Shown: positions 43,436 to 51,490 of the stretch, in pieces
Layout: each line of letters begins with the position of its first letter
Numbering within the stretch: position 1 is the stretch's first letter
DNA from: Hymenobacter busanensis
GTDB taxonomy: Bacteria > Bacteroidota > Bacteroidia > Cytophagales > Hymenobacteraceae
Direction: 5' to 3'
Length of the DNA: 64,000 nt
Assembly (NCBI RefSeq): GCF_008727865.1
Contig: NZ_VTWU01000002.1
Coordinates: 372,001 to 436,000, forward strand
Made by a program: the position numbers and the translations under genes
Notes under the pieces: model-generated
Seen by the model: only the letters and a program-made list of their open reading frames with translations
What the model was told of the DNA's origin: nothing
The model's database searches: none

Positions 43436-44575
43436 CTAGCCGATGGCCTGGGCCAGGTCGGCAATCAGGTCTTCGGCGTCTTCAATGCCCACACTCAGAC
43501 GAATGAGCGAATCGGACAGGCCGGCTTTGCGGCGCTCTTCGGCCGGAATGCTGGCGTGCGTCATGGTGGCGGGGTGGCCCGAGAGGCTTTCGACGCCGCC
43601 GAGGCTTTCGGCCAGCGAGAATAGCTCAAACTTCTCCAGCACGGCTACGGCATCCTCAATCTTATCGGTTTTGAGCACGAAGGAAATCATGCCGCCGAAG
43701 TCGCGCATCTGCTGGCGTGCCACCTGGTGGTTGGGGTGCGACTCGAAGCCGGGCCAGTACACCTGCCCTACTTTAGGGTGCTGCTTGAGGTACTCGGCCA
43801 CGGCGCGGCCGTTTTCGCAGTGGCGCTGCATGCGCACGTGCAGGGTTTTGAGGCCGCGCAAAATTAGGAAGCAGTCTTGCGGGCCGGGCGTGCCGCCCGA
43901 GGCGTTCTGGATGTAGGCCAGGCGCTCGGCCAGTTCGGCGTCTTTCATCACCAGAGCGCCCATCACCACGTCGGAGTGGCCGCCCATGTACTTGGTGAGC
44001 GAGTACATCACCACATCGGCGCCCAGTTCCAGCGGAGTTTGCAGGTAGGGCGTGGCAAAGGTGTTGTCGACCACCAGCAGCGCGCCCGATTCTTTCGCCA
44101 CCTCGGCCATGGCCTTGATGTCGATGATGTGCAGCAGCGGGTTGGTGGGCGTTTCGGCCCAAATGAGCTTGGTGCGCTCGTTGCAGGCGGCGCGCACGGC
44201 TTCCTTGTCGTGCATGGGCACGAAGTGAAACTTGATGCCGTATTTGGCGAAGATGCGCGTGAAAATGCGGTACGAACCGCCGTACAGGTCGTTGGTCGCC
44301 ACCACTTCGTCGCCGGGCTCCAGCAGTTTCACCATGCAGTCGATGGCAGCCATGCCGGAGGCAAAGCACAGGCCGTGGGTACCATTGTCGAGGGCCGCCA
44401 GGGCATCCTGCAGCTGCGTGCGGGTGGGGTTGTGGGTGCGTGAGTACTCGTAGCCTTTATGGTCGCCGGGGGAGCGTTGCACGTAGGTCGAGGTCTGGTA
44501 GATGGGCGTCATGATGGCGCCGGTGGTGGGGTCCGGGTGCACGCCGGCATGGATGGCTTTGGTGCCGAATTTCAT
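43436..44575 (-). CDS. trans-sulfuration PLP enzyme (cystathionine gamma-synthase/lyase-like)
   Basis: A 379-residue PLP enzyme of the Cys/Met metabolism family. The cofactor Lys is Lys195 in YSLTKYMGGHSD; other landmarks are YEYSRTHNPTR, FASGMAAID, ETPTNPLL and DNTFATPYLQ, and the C-terminal SLGGVESLSGHPATMTHASI, which is typical of the family. It makes or breaks cystathionine, or acts on homocysteine or related sulfur amino acids; synthase and lyase cannot be separated by eye. Start 44575 is chosen as the first ATG giving the family N-terminus. Confidence 0.92.
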   Translation of the reverse strand: MKFGTKAIHAGVHPDPTTGAIMTPIYQTSTYVQRSPGDHKGYEYSRTHNPTRTQLQDALAALDNGTHGLCFASGMAAIDCMVKLLEPGDEVVATNDLYGGSYRIFTRIFAKYGIKFHFVPMHDKEAVRAACNERTKLIWAETPTNPLLHIIDIKAMAEVAKESGALLVVDNTFATPYLQTPLELGADVVMYSLTKYMGGHSDVVMGALVMKDAELAERLAYIQNASGGTPGPQDCFLILRGLKTLHVRMQRHCENGRAVAEYLKQHPKVGQVYWPGFESHPNHQVARQQMRDFGGMISFVLKTDKIEDAVAVLEKFELFSLAESLGGVESLSGHPATMTHASIPAEERRKAGLSDSLIRLSVGIEDAEDLIADLAQAIG

Positions 44576-44725
44576 AGCAACTGCTTGGAACGTGAGAAAG
44601 GGGAAACGCTGAAGCGGCCCAAAGGTAGCAGGGCATTTTTTCTTGGCGCGGGTTTGCCACCAAGCTGCTGGTGCTCCATATCTTGTACCCGTTTGCCTTA
44701 TTCGTTCACCTTTCCATTTTACCGC

Positions 44726-45712
44726 TTGAAACACTTTTTACGCCTTCTCTGCCTGCTGCTCGCGCCCGTGCTCGGCGCCCAGGCCGGCACCACGCCCGTC
44801 GATTCGGCGGCGTTGTTCAAAGCCAAGGTCGATTCGCTCAACGCGAGCTTCCGCTACCAAACGGGTACCATCAAACTCGGCAAGGACCTGGGCAGCCTCA
44901 GCGTGCCCAAAGACATGCGCTTTCTCGACGCCGAACAAAGCAAGCGCGTGCTTACCAAAATCTGGGGCAACCCTGAAACCGCTGCCGAAGACGTGCAGGG
45001 CATGCTCTTTCCGCTCGACAAAGGCCCCGTCAGTGAAAACAACTGGGCTTTCGTGGTCAGCTACGAGCCCATGGGCTACGTGAAAGACGACGATGCCGAG
45101 GACATCAACTACGACGACCTGCTAAAAGACATGCAGGAGGAAATTCGCGAGGGCAACGCCGCCCGCCGGGAAGCTGGCTACGCAGGCATGGAACTACTCG
45201 GTTGGGCCGTGCCGCCGCACTACGACAAAGCGACCCACGCCCTGCATTGGGCCAAAAAGCTGCAGTTTGACAACAACGCCGCCCCCACGCTCAACTACGA
45301 CGTGCGCTTGCTCGGCCGCAAAGGCGTGCTAAGCCTAAATGCCGTGGCCGACCCCATCCAGCTCGGCTTGGTAGAATCGCAGATTCCGGCCGTTGTCAAG
45401 GGCACTGATTTCGCCCAAGGCCTGCGCTACGCCGATTTCGACCCCAAGCTTGACGAAGTAGCAGCCTACTCCATCGGCGGACTGGTAGCTGGCAAAGTAC
45501 TGGCGAAAGTGGGCGCGCTGGCCGTCATTGCCAAGTTTGGCAAAGCCATTCTGCTGGTGCTGCTCAAAGGCTGGAAGTTTATCCTGCTTGCCTTGGGCGC
45601 CGGCTGGTCGTTCATTCGCCGCTTCTTCACCGGCCGCGGCAAGGAAGATGCCGAGCCTACATTGGCCCTCGACGAGGCCGCGGCCGATGGCAATCCACCC
45701 ACCGAAATGTAG
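44726..45712 (+). CDS. DUF2167 family membrane-anchored protein
   Basis: A 328-residue protein of the DUF2167 family. A TTG start at 44726 gives a signal peptide (MKHFLRLLCLLLAPVLGAQA); there is no ATG or GTG that does so. The family region (WAFVVSYEPMGYVKDDDAEDINYDDLLKDM) sits at about 97-126, and a C-terminal hydrophobic pair (about 255-295, AVIAKFGKAILLVLLKGWK) anchors the protein, followed by a charged tail. Function of the family is unknown. It is divergent from the PLP enzyme gene. Confidence 0.85.
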   Translation: MKHFLRLLCLLLAPVLGAQAGTTPVDSAALFKAKVDSLNASFRYQTGTIKLGKDLGSLSVPKDMRFLDAEQSKRVLTKIWGNPETAAEDVQGMLFPLDKGPVSENNWAFVVSYEPMGYVKDDDAEDINYDDLLKDMQEEIREGNAARREAGYAGMELLGWAVPPHYDKATHALHWAKKLQFDNNAAPTLNYDVRLLGRKGVLSLNAVADPIQLGLVESQIPAVVKGTDFAQGLRYADFDPKLDEVAAYSIGGLVAGKVLAKVGALAVIAKFGKAILLVLLKGWKFILLALGAGWSFIRRFFTGRGKEDAEPTLALDEAAADGNPPTEM

Positions 45713-45749
45713 CTTCGGCGCCCGGATTTACGTTTCAGCCCCTACCAAG

Positions 45750-45780
45750 CGGGCCGGCCCGGCAGCCGGCCCGTTTTTTT
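45750..45780 (+). terminator. terminator after the DUF2167 gene
   Basis: CGGGCCGGC (45750-45758) pairs with GCCGGCCCG (45765-45773) and is followed by seven T residues. Confidence 0.85.
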
Positions 45781-45796
45781 ATTTCATGCCTTGCCC

Positions 45797-46510
45797 ATGC
45801 GCTTTCTCCGAGACCTGTTTCGCACCAATTTTTCCACCCTGCTCTCGATGGGGCTGCTGGTGGCCATGCCGGTGGTGGGCAGTTCGTCGCTGTCGTGGCT
45901 GCTCTACCGCAACCAGGAGCTGCTGCAGCACCTCTCGCCGCTGCAGGTGGGCTTGTATTTCCTGCTCATTGCCTTCACGATGGCCTTTGCCCTCACGCCC
46001 ACCACATTCGTGGCGCTGGTCACGGGCTTCTACTTCGGCTGGCTGGGTTTTCCGGGCATGGTCGTCAGCTATGCCCTGGCGGCGCTGGTTGGCTATGCCA
46101 TAGCCTCGGTGCTCGACCACGGCAAGATGCTCACCTTTCTGCACCACTTCCCGAAAGCCGATGCCGTGATGCGCGAGCTGAAAAACGACAGCTGGCAGCT
46201 TATCCTGCTCACGCGCATTTCGCCCGTTCTGCCCTTCGCCCTCATGACGTTTGTGCTGGCCGTGATGCGCGTGGAACGCAAACGGTTCCTGCTGGCCTCG
46301 GTGGTGGGCATGCTGCCGCGCAGCCTGTTCTTCTACTGGCTCGGCACCAAAGCGCAGGACGTGTTCAGCGCCGTGCGCAACCCCGACAGCGGCAGCGCCG
46401 GCAAAATTCTCATCGGCGTACTGATTGCGGTATCGGTGTTTGGGTTGTACTGGCTTTTCAACCGCGCTTTGAACCGAGCGCTGCAAAACAGCCAAAAAAA
46501 TTCCACCTGA
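45797..46510 (+). CDS. VTT domain (TVP38/TMEM64 family) membrane protein
   Basis: A 237-residue membrane protein of the DedA/TVP38 superfamily. The hydrophobic segments run at about 16-36, 51-75, 80-110 and 140-165, and a C-terminal segment near 203-222. The conserved inner part is RISPVLPFALMTFVLAV followed by GMLPRSLFFYWLG, which carries the Pro and Gly positions of the VTT fold. Members act as phospholipid transporters or scramblases. A TTG six bases upstream is an alternative start. Confidence 0.88.
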   Translation: MRFLRDLFRTNFSTLLSMGLLVAMPVVGSSSLSWLLYRNQELLQHLSPLQVGLYFLLIAFTMAFALTPTTFVALVTGFYFGWLGFPGMVVSYALAALVGYAIASVLDHGKMLTFLHHFPKADAVMRELKNDSWQLILLTRISPVLPFALMTFVLAVMRVERKRFLLASVVGMLPRSLFFYWLGTKAQDVFSAVRNPDSGSAGKILIGVLIAVSVFGLYWLFNRALNRALQNSQKNST

Positions 46511-46566
46511 ATTTCAGCGGCTTGCTTCCCGCAACAGACATTTTTCAAGAGAATAGCCACTTGCCA

Positions 46567-46599
46567 TTTGTGTTTCCGAAAATCAGGAGGCTATCTTTG
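46567..46599 (+). promoter_or_regulatory. promoter of tRNA-Arg
   Basis: TTTG at 46567-46570, then 21 bases, then TATCTTTG at 46592-46599, a full TAnnTTTG match. The tRNA begins 21 bases after the -7 box. Confidence 0.7.
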
Positions 46600-46619
46600 C
46601 ACTCCGCAAGACGGAAAAC

Positions 46620-46693
46620 GGTCACGTAGCTCAACTGGATAGAGCACCTGGCTACGAACCAGGAGGTTTGGGGTTCGACTCCCTACGTGACCA
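46620..46693 (+). tRNA. tRNA-Arg (anticodon ACG)
   Basis: A complete cloverleaf of 74 bases: acceptor GGTCACG (46620-46626) with CGTGACC (46686-46692), D arm GCTC/GAGC, anticodon stem CCTGG/CCAGG around loop CTACGAA, T arm with loop TTCGACT. The anticodon is ACG, decoding CGN Arg. The first CCA base is not encoded, as usual in this group. Accessory genes begin right after its terminator, so this may be the island attachment point. Confidence 0.95.
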
Positions 46694-46696
46694 CTG

Positions 46697-46735
46697 AAAA
46701 CGCCCTCAGCACCGCGCTGAGGGCGTTTTTGTTTT
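46697..46735 (+). terminator. terminator of tRNA-Arg
   Basis: AAAACGCCCTCAGC (46697-46710) pairs with its complement (46716-46729) with T-rich exit at 46726-46735. Confidence 0.85.
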
Positions 46736-47014
46736 CTCTAGTATGCGATGAGTATGCAGGGCACTTCGGAGGGAGCTGAAGAGGGCTATCTTCTGCTATC
46801 TTCTAGGTCTGCTCATCGGTGATTCAGACGTTAGCAGAACGTTGCCTATTTCAGCGCCCATTGAGCTGCTGAATAGAATCTTGTTCTGGGGTGCGCAGCA
46901 ACGCGGCTTCAACTCGACTCTGTACCATCGCTAAAATTTATTTTTCGAAAACAGCTCGATTTTTAAACTAATCGAAAATGAGAATCTATAAGGGGGCACT
47001 TAATCAAATCCCCC
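46736..47014 (+). other. AT-rich leader region of the island
   Basis: No gene is seen. The right part carries two copies of TCGAAAA (46945-46951, where TTTTCGAAAA is palindromic, and 46972-46978). A GGGGG (46992-46996) and CCCCC (47010-47014) pair forms a hairpin that ends at the start codon of the next gene. Such sites might be arm or Xis sites of a recombination module, but no integrase is present to support that. Confidence 0.4.
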
Positions 47015-47299
47015 ATGAACATCGGCTTCACACCGAACGAAATCAACGCCCTCGCTGAACAACTCTGCCCTGCTATCCTGCATAGGCTCGACGCGGCAGT
47101 CAAGCAGCACCTTAAGTCTTCCACCCCGTCGCTGGTACGGCTCACCGTAAAGGAGGTAGCGGACCAACTGAAGCTGTCTGAAAAGACCATTTTGAAGTAC
47201 CTCGCGGAGGGTCGGCTTAGTGGGAACAATCTAGGAACAATCACCAAACCAGTTTGGCGAATCAGCCAAAAAGCAGTCGATGATTTTCTAACCCACTGA
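47015..47299 (+). CDS. excisionase-like helix-turn-helix protein
   Basis: A 94-residue protein whose second half is a MerR/excisionase-type helix-turn-helix (LTVKEVADQLKLSEKTILKYLAEGRLSG ... WRISQKAVDDFL), the form used by bacterial excision proteins and by small regulators of mobile elements. The N-terminal half is helical and leads with FTPNEINALAEQLCPAILHRL. Right after a tRNA, this suggests a recombination directionality or regulatory factor of an integrated element. The ribosome-binding site lies in the G5/C5 hairpin that abuts the ATG. No integrase is adjacent. Confidence 0.75.
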   Translation: MNIGFTPNEINALAEQLCPAILHRLDAAVKQHLKSSTPSLVRLTVKEVADQLKLSEKTILKYLAEGRLSGNNLGTITKPVWRISQKAVDDFLTH

Positions 47300-47330
47300 T
47301 TGTTTGGGTCTCTGTTGCTGCACGACAACA

Positions 47331-47357
47331 AAAAGCCCCGGTTACGCCGGGGCTTTT
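47331..47357. terminator. bidirectional terminator between excisionase-like gene and unknown operon
   Basis: AAAAGCCCCGG (47331-47341) with CCGGGGCTTTT (47347-47357), symmetrical and T-tailed on either strand. Confidence 0.85.
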
Positions 47358-47363
47358 CTCGTA

Positions 47364-47675
47364 TCACAGGTTCTTGTCGTTGTAGAAGATACGGATGAGT
47401 TTCATACCGTACTCGTTCAGCTCCACGTCGGTCATGTTGGGGCGCTTGGATGTCACTTCATCAAGCAGTCGTCGCAACATGCTGCGCGTCGCAGTCAGTG
47501 GCATATTTGGGGTCAGTTCGTCGGCAAAGTCTTCCAAATCGAACTTTGTTGTCAGCTCGTCCGATGTATCGAAGGTCTGCTGGCGCAACGCATCGGCGAT
47601 AAGCGTTTTGAAGACCTCCACTGTCTTTTCGTCAAGCGTGAAGGTGTAGGTGTCTTCGGTGGTCGTAGTGGTCAT
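47364..47675 (-). CDS. unknown small protein of the island operon
   Basis: I do not recognise this protein, 103 residues from the ATG at 47675 (an upstream ATG at 47714 overlaps the preceding gene). It begins with a Thr-rich stretch (MTTTTTEDTYTFTLDEKT) and then is mostly helical, acidic and Asp/Leu-rich, with no Cys. Last gene of the minus-strand unit that starts near 49260; followed by a strong terminator. Confidence 0.55.
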   Translation of the reverse strand: MTTTTTEDTYTFTLDEKTVEVFKTLIADALRQQTFDTSDELTTKFDLEDFADELTPNMPLTATRSMLRRLLDEVTSKRPNMTDVELNEYGMKLIRIFYNDKNL

Positions 47676-47710
47676 GGTCGTCACGTTAGGCGATGCGTAT
47701 GAATATAACA

Positions 47711-48001
47711 TCATCTCTCGTTTTCACAAGCGGCTTGCCTATCGCGCACGACGCGTTTGGCGACGATTACAAACCCGTCTGGCAGGGGCGGCAGTATCTC
47801 CATTGGAAACTGCAGCCCGTGGACCGGACACGAAATCCAGCCTTCCAGCACGTGCCCGGCTTGACGCCATACAACGCCGACAGCGCCCTCGACCAAGTCG
47901 CCGCACGTGGGGCACCAATAGTCTAACAAGGGCGCGTCGTGCTCGTCTACACGAACCTGCCCGTCCGGTTGATGAAGCCACCGATTCGCTAGTGTCGTCA
48001 T
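47711..48001 (-). CDS. small putative zinc-binding protein of the island operon
   Basis: A 96-residue protein with a possible zinc ribbon: DYWCPTCGD and WISCPVHG, which supply three Cys and a His. Otherwise unrecognised. The start codon overlaps the stop of the small frame upstream by four bases (ATGA), which supports translational coupling and hence this reading frame. Large plus-strand frames over the same bases are antisense to it and read as Arg-rich noise. Confidence 0.55.
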   Translation of the reverse strand: MTTLANRWLHQPDGQVRVDEHDAPLLDYWCPTCGDLVEGAVGVVWRQAGHVLEGWISCPVHGLQFPMEILPPLPDGFVIVAKRVVRDRQAACENER

Positions 48002-48108
48002 ATGATGCTCTCAAGCGGGTAAGCGTTGTACTTCCGGGCGCTGCCGTTCGTCCCGTTGATGTGGTGTTTCACGGCGCGTCCATAAGCGTTCCTAAAAAGG
48101 GCAACCAC
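47998..48108 (-). CDS. possible 36-residue small protein
   Basis: A short frame beginning at a GTG (48108) and ending with a stop that overlaps the next start in ATGA form. The sequence (for example FRNAYGRAVKHHINGTNGS) looks protein-like but is too short for a firm call. Codons in frame stay open upstream of the GTG toward the preceding gene, which leaves room for a longer frame. Confidence 0.3.
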   Translation of the reverse strand: MVALFRNAYGRAVKHHINGTNGSARKYNAYPLESII

Positions 48109-48144
48109 TGATTGATGGGAAAGAGTAAATCCAGCTTGGCGCCG

Positions 48145-48741
48145 CTAGTACTGCCACGTGCAGGTTGCCAGAAACGGCTTAGGGTGCAGCGAGTGAACCA
48201 AACCATCCGGTATCCTGATTTGCCCCAGCCCGTAGTTCAGGTTCGTATGCGTCGTCCGGTCTTTGGCGAATACGATGAACTGGCTGACGACCACCCGGTG
48301 ACGCTCTTTTCGGATGTTCAACGGATTTAGCGCATACGAGAGCCGCCAGTCCATCGCCTGCTTGAATGTGACCCTCTTCTCTTGCCCCATGGTCATTCCC
48401 GCCAACTGCGCGGTGAGGACGGGCGACGTCCGGATATAGGAATTCGAAAGGCGGAGTTCCGTGCCACTGCCGGCGAGATAGTGGGTAAGGATAGCAGCCC
48501 CCTCCGGCGATACCACATGCCCGCCCGCCGCAAGCGTTTTGTAGAGCAGCATACACTGCACCCGGTCAGTGGCGTCCAGCCTGCCCGTGCTGAGGAAGCG
48601 GGCATATATCCGGTCCAGATGCTGGCTCACGGCGCGGTCGAACATGCGCCCTAGTGGCGAAGCCAGTACCGCCACAACGAGGCTGCCGCCAAGCAGGCAA
48701 CCTGCGGTAATTCGGGAAAGTCGGCGGGTAAGAGGTGTCAT
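48145..48741 (-). CDS. unknown single-pass membrane protein of the island operon
   Basis: A 198-residue protein with an N-terminal membrane anchor (about residues 11-33, Arg before and after it) and a hydrophilic remainder that is positively charged in its second half (MDWRLSYALNPLNIRKERHR). No known domain is recognised. It begins with an ATG that overlaps the stop of the preceding gene in ATGA form, indicating translational coupling. Confidence 0.6.
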   Translation of the reverse strand: MTPLTRRLSRITAGCLLGGSLVVAVLASPLGRMFDRAVSQHLDRIYARFLSTGRLDATDRVQCMLLYKTLAAGGHVVSPEGAAILTHYLAGSGTELRLSNSYIRTSPVLTAQLAGMTMGQEKRVTFKQAMDWRLSYALNPLNIRKERHRVVVSQFIVFAKDRTTHTNLNYGLGQIRIPDGLVHSLHPKPFLATCTWQY

Positions 48742-49260
48742 GGCAGGCAGCGGTATCGGGTATATTCTTGGGCGTTGTGCGGCACCGGCGTACTGCTCAG
48801 GCGCACTACAAAAGCTTTCGTGGTTGCGCTGACTGCTGCAACGCGCAGGTCGGGGTCGGTCTGGATGGCTTCGTGGGCTGGCGATGCTTGGAGCTGCTTC
48901 AGAATGTACTGCGCCAAGTCCCGAGGCGCACGGCTGCGGGCGTTGTAGAGGGTACCGCAAAGTTCTGCGTAGCCATTGTTCGGGTCGTGGGATAGGGTAT
49001 CGCGCTGGTCCAGATAACGATTGAAGAGCGCCGCTCCGTATAGCAGGTCGGCGCTGAATTCGGGGGGCGCGGTGCACGGTAGGAGCCGCTGCCGGTGCTG
49101 GTTCAGCGCAGCGATGTATTCGTTGAGGGCAATCACGTATTCGGCGTTGAGCCAAAGTAAAAAGTGTCGCTCTGCCGCCAGTACAGGTCAGGTAGACCAT
49201 GACTGCTTCCGCCAGCCCAGCGACTTTATTTCTTATCTGCTTTTGCGAGAAAGCCGTCAT
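48738..49260 (-). pseudogene. unknown protein, apparently frameshifted near 49190
   Basis: Frame 1 begins with ATG at 49260 (MTAFSQKQIRNKVAGLAEAV, MVYL) and then turns to Arg/Pro noise. The adjacent frame, open from about 49185 to 48738, gives LAAERHFLLWLNAEYVIALN and then a 132-residue coding-like stretch from GTG 49136. Removing one base near 49190 joins them into one helical protein of about 173 residues that would be normal in context. Alternatively the gene really starts at the GTG (132 residues). The stop overlaps the next start by four bases. Confidence 0.45.
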
Positions 49261-49600
49261 GCCGGTAAAATTTTCACATGGTAAAGGCTCGCGCACAATT
49301 GCGACATGTAGCTTTTATCAAAACACAACTCATTTAATATCAATCAATTGCTACATAGTCGCCCTATTAATGGATAGAAAACGAAATGAGATTATGTTAT
49401 TGATATTTTCACAGGTTGGACGTTACATGAATTATCATCATCAACCCAAATTAGATATAATCCACCCAGTTCTCAGGAATATTATTCTACATATTATTTA
49501 AGGAATTATAAATAATATTTTAACCAAATAAACTTTTGGGCTTAATGTATTACAAGGAAGGTCAAAACGCTACGGCGACCAACCCTTCACTTATTTCATC
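49261..49600. other. 340-base AT-rich gap between two divergent island genes
   Basis: Much lower GC than the rest of the window. It contains no credible gene (a 100-codon plus-strand frame at 49199-49501 reads as noise). AATATTATT (from 49479) and AATAATATT (ending near 49519) form a weak inverted repeat. It probably holds both divergent promoters. Confidence 0.45.
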
Positions 49601-50938
49601 ATGTCCCTTTTGTTTGAACCTCGGGATGTAAATTTCAACGAATTGCTTCACCAGAAGTACGGTAAAACTTACACTCAGAAGCACAAGTGGAAGTACTATC
49701 ACTTGTACACCCTGCTGCTAAAAAAGAGCCTGTATAGCAACGATATTTGGCATGCCATTTCCTCCACGGCACTGCGCGACCTGTACGGTCGCTCCGGTGC
49801 GCGTGGTAATGAAAAATGGGTTTATCGTCTCATTCGCGAGGACTTGAAAAGCTGGAACGTCATCCTGTACCATACCGAGCAGGTCGATGTAACCAAACGA
49901 ATTGCCCGCTACAAGATTTTGGATGAGCGGGTGTTGAGCGGCTATCATCTAGTGGATACAGTAGTTCCCCGGCGACATGCACCGCCAAAGCCGGCGCCTA
50001 CCAAGTATGCGGGCATCCACGGCATGATTCAGCAAACCGCGAAAAAGCTTCGAGTGGATTACACCGCGGCGCTAGCCTTTATCGAGGATGCATACGCTCA
50101 AAGCTTATCGCTTAAGGACAAGCCTATCCAATGGAATGTCATTCAAAAGGGAAAGTGGTCGGCGTTCAGAAACCGCGTGGTGGACGCCTCGATTTACTCG
50201 CGCTGGCTTTGGCACCTTTATAAGCTTGACAGGGGCGCATACGGCTTCAAAGTGGACCTCGGCAATACCAACCGGGTGTTTTACCTGCTCACGCAGATTC
50301 CCAGCCATTTGCGGAAATTCATGTTACTCGGGGGCAGACACCTTGTGGAAATAGATATTACTGCCGCCCAGCCCCTCCTGTTCACGAACATGGTGCTGGC
50401 GTACTGCCGCCAGCAAGGCATTACGGCAATCCCCGACGACGTGCGGCGGTGGAAAACATTGTGCGAAGAGCCCGACCCAGATAAAAGTTTATACCCGGCG
50501 CTGCATTCGCTTATGGTTGGTGCCCAACTCCTGTTGGATTCGCACCTGCGGTTCGACCCGTTAACCAAGAAAGCATACCGGGTGCGGGAGTACACAAAAC
50601 TTTTTAAGGCAGAATTTTTCGCTAAAATATTTTTTGACGAAGACAAACGGACCCAAATGCGCCGTGTTTTTGCGGAGGCATTCCCCACTGTTTCCGCTGC
50701 CATAACTCATTTTAAACGAGGAGACCACCGCAACTTAGCGTTAGCGCTGCAGCAGATGGAAGCTGATTTAGTCGTCGGAACGGTCTGCGCCCGGCTCTAC
50801 GCGCAAAATATCAGGGCGCTTCCTGTTCACGATGCACTGTACGTCCACGCTGAGCATGTAGAAACCGTGGTCGATGAGATAAAGAAAGCTTTCCAAGATA
50901 TTAACCTCTGCGCACGGATGAAAATAAAGAATATGTAG
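49601..50938 (+). CDS. putative family A DNA polymerase-like protein of a mobile element
   Basis: A 445-residue protein whose C-terminal half resembles the palm and fingers of family A DNA polymerases: HLVEIDITAAQPLL with Asp252 and Gln257 (motif A-like), REYTKLFKAEFFAKIFF with Arg329, Lys333 and Lys336 (motif B-like) and LPVHDALYV with His410 and Asp411 (motif C-like HD), in the right order and at plausible distances. The first 100 residues look like a winged-helix region (LRDLYGRSG ... YRLIREDLKSWNVI). There is no exonuclease domain, and neither is there a YxDD motif, so it is not a reverse transcriptase. It may be a replication protein of the island. The family assignment is inference by eye. 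Confidence 0.5.
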   Translation: MSLLFEPRDVNFNELLHQKYGKTYTQKHKWKYYHLYTLLLKKSLYSNDIWHAISSTALRDLYGRSGARGNEKWVYRLIREDLKSWNVILYHTEQVDVTKRIARYKILDERVLSGYHLVDTVVPRRHAPPKPAPTKYAGIHGMIQQTAKKLRVDYTAALAFIEDAYAQSLSLKDKPIQWNVIQKGKWSAFRNRVVDASIYSRWLWHLYKLDRGAYGFKVDLGNTNRVFYLLTQIPSHLRKFMLLGGRHLVEIDITAAQPLLFTNMVLAYCRQQGITAIPDDVRRWKTLCEEPDPDKSLYPALHSLMVGAQLLLDSHLRFDPLTKKAYRVREYTKLFKAEFFAKIFFDEDKRTQMRRVFAEAFPTVSAAITHFKRGDHRNLALALQQMEADLVVGTVCARLYAQNIRALPVHDALYVHAEHVETVVDEIKKAFQDINLCARMKIKNM

Positions 50939-51068
50939 AAATATATTGTTACAAAACAAACCCGCGACATGCAGCATAATAATCCTACATATCAATAATC
51001 AACATTTTTGATTGAAGAATAAAAACAAATATCAACTTTTATTATACAATATTTAAAACCATAAAATC

Positions 51069-51377
51069 ATGGAAAAAATAAACTCATATAAAAGATTGGT
51101 AGATGTGCTGCTTGCCGCTTCTATGAACGGCTGCGACGCAGGTATATCGACCGAGCCGGGGGGACTCCACGCTGGTTACATGTTGCTCATTATCGAATTC
51201 GCTAACGGTCCGAGCAAGGATTATCTCGTGAACATAAATTTGCTCCCTGCGATGGAAGCAATCTTTGCTTCACCTATAGAAAATCGTGCTCCCGGTTTTT
51301 GCAACCCGCTCCGAATGACTGCAACCGTACAGCAAGAGCTTAAAAGGCTAAAAAATAGCAGTGTGCCCCAACCCTAA
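51069..51377 (+). CDS. unknown small protein
   Basis: A 102-residue protein with no recognisable motif. It begins MEKINSYKRLVDVLLAASMN and has mixed charge and a hydrophobic middle (GYMLLIIEFAN). It follows the polymerase-like gene by 130 bases on the same strand and is bounded by a terminator, so it might be the second gene of that unit. AT-rich for this genome, like its neighbour. Confidence 0.5.
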   Translation: MEKINSYKRLVDVLLAASMNGCDAGISTEPGGLHAGYMLLIIEFANGPSKDYLVNINLLPAMEAIFASPIENRAPGFCNPLRMTATVQQELKRLKNSSVPQP

Positions 51378-51417
51378 CTCTCTCGCCAAGCTCAGCGCTT
51401 CAGTAGACGACTAAATG

Positions 51418-51449
51418 AAAGCCCCGACATCGAGAGACGTCGGGGCTTT
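51418..51449. terminator. shared terminator of the small gene and hsdR
   Basis: AAAGCCCCGAC (51418-51428) with GTCGGGGCTTT (51439-51449), T-rich on both exits, between convergent genes. Confidence 0.85.
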
Positions 51450-51490
51450 CTCATGGTATGGCTGCCGCCTGCAAAATGGTTGTTTTCGCA

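Noticed and set aside
47650-48111. A plus-strand 153-codon frame
   Set aside because: It runs antisense to the island operon genes and reads as Arg/Val/Pro noise; the minus-strand genes are coupled by ATGA overlaps.
49199-49501. A plus-strand 100-codon frame in the AT-rich gap
   Set aside because: No motif, low-complexity composition, and it partly overlaps the start region of the minus-strand operon.
49601-50938. Reverse transcriptase or retron identity for the polymerase-like gene
   Set aside because: There is no YxDD box and no adjacent msr/msd-like inverted structure; the HD and R-x3-K pattern fits family A better.
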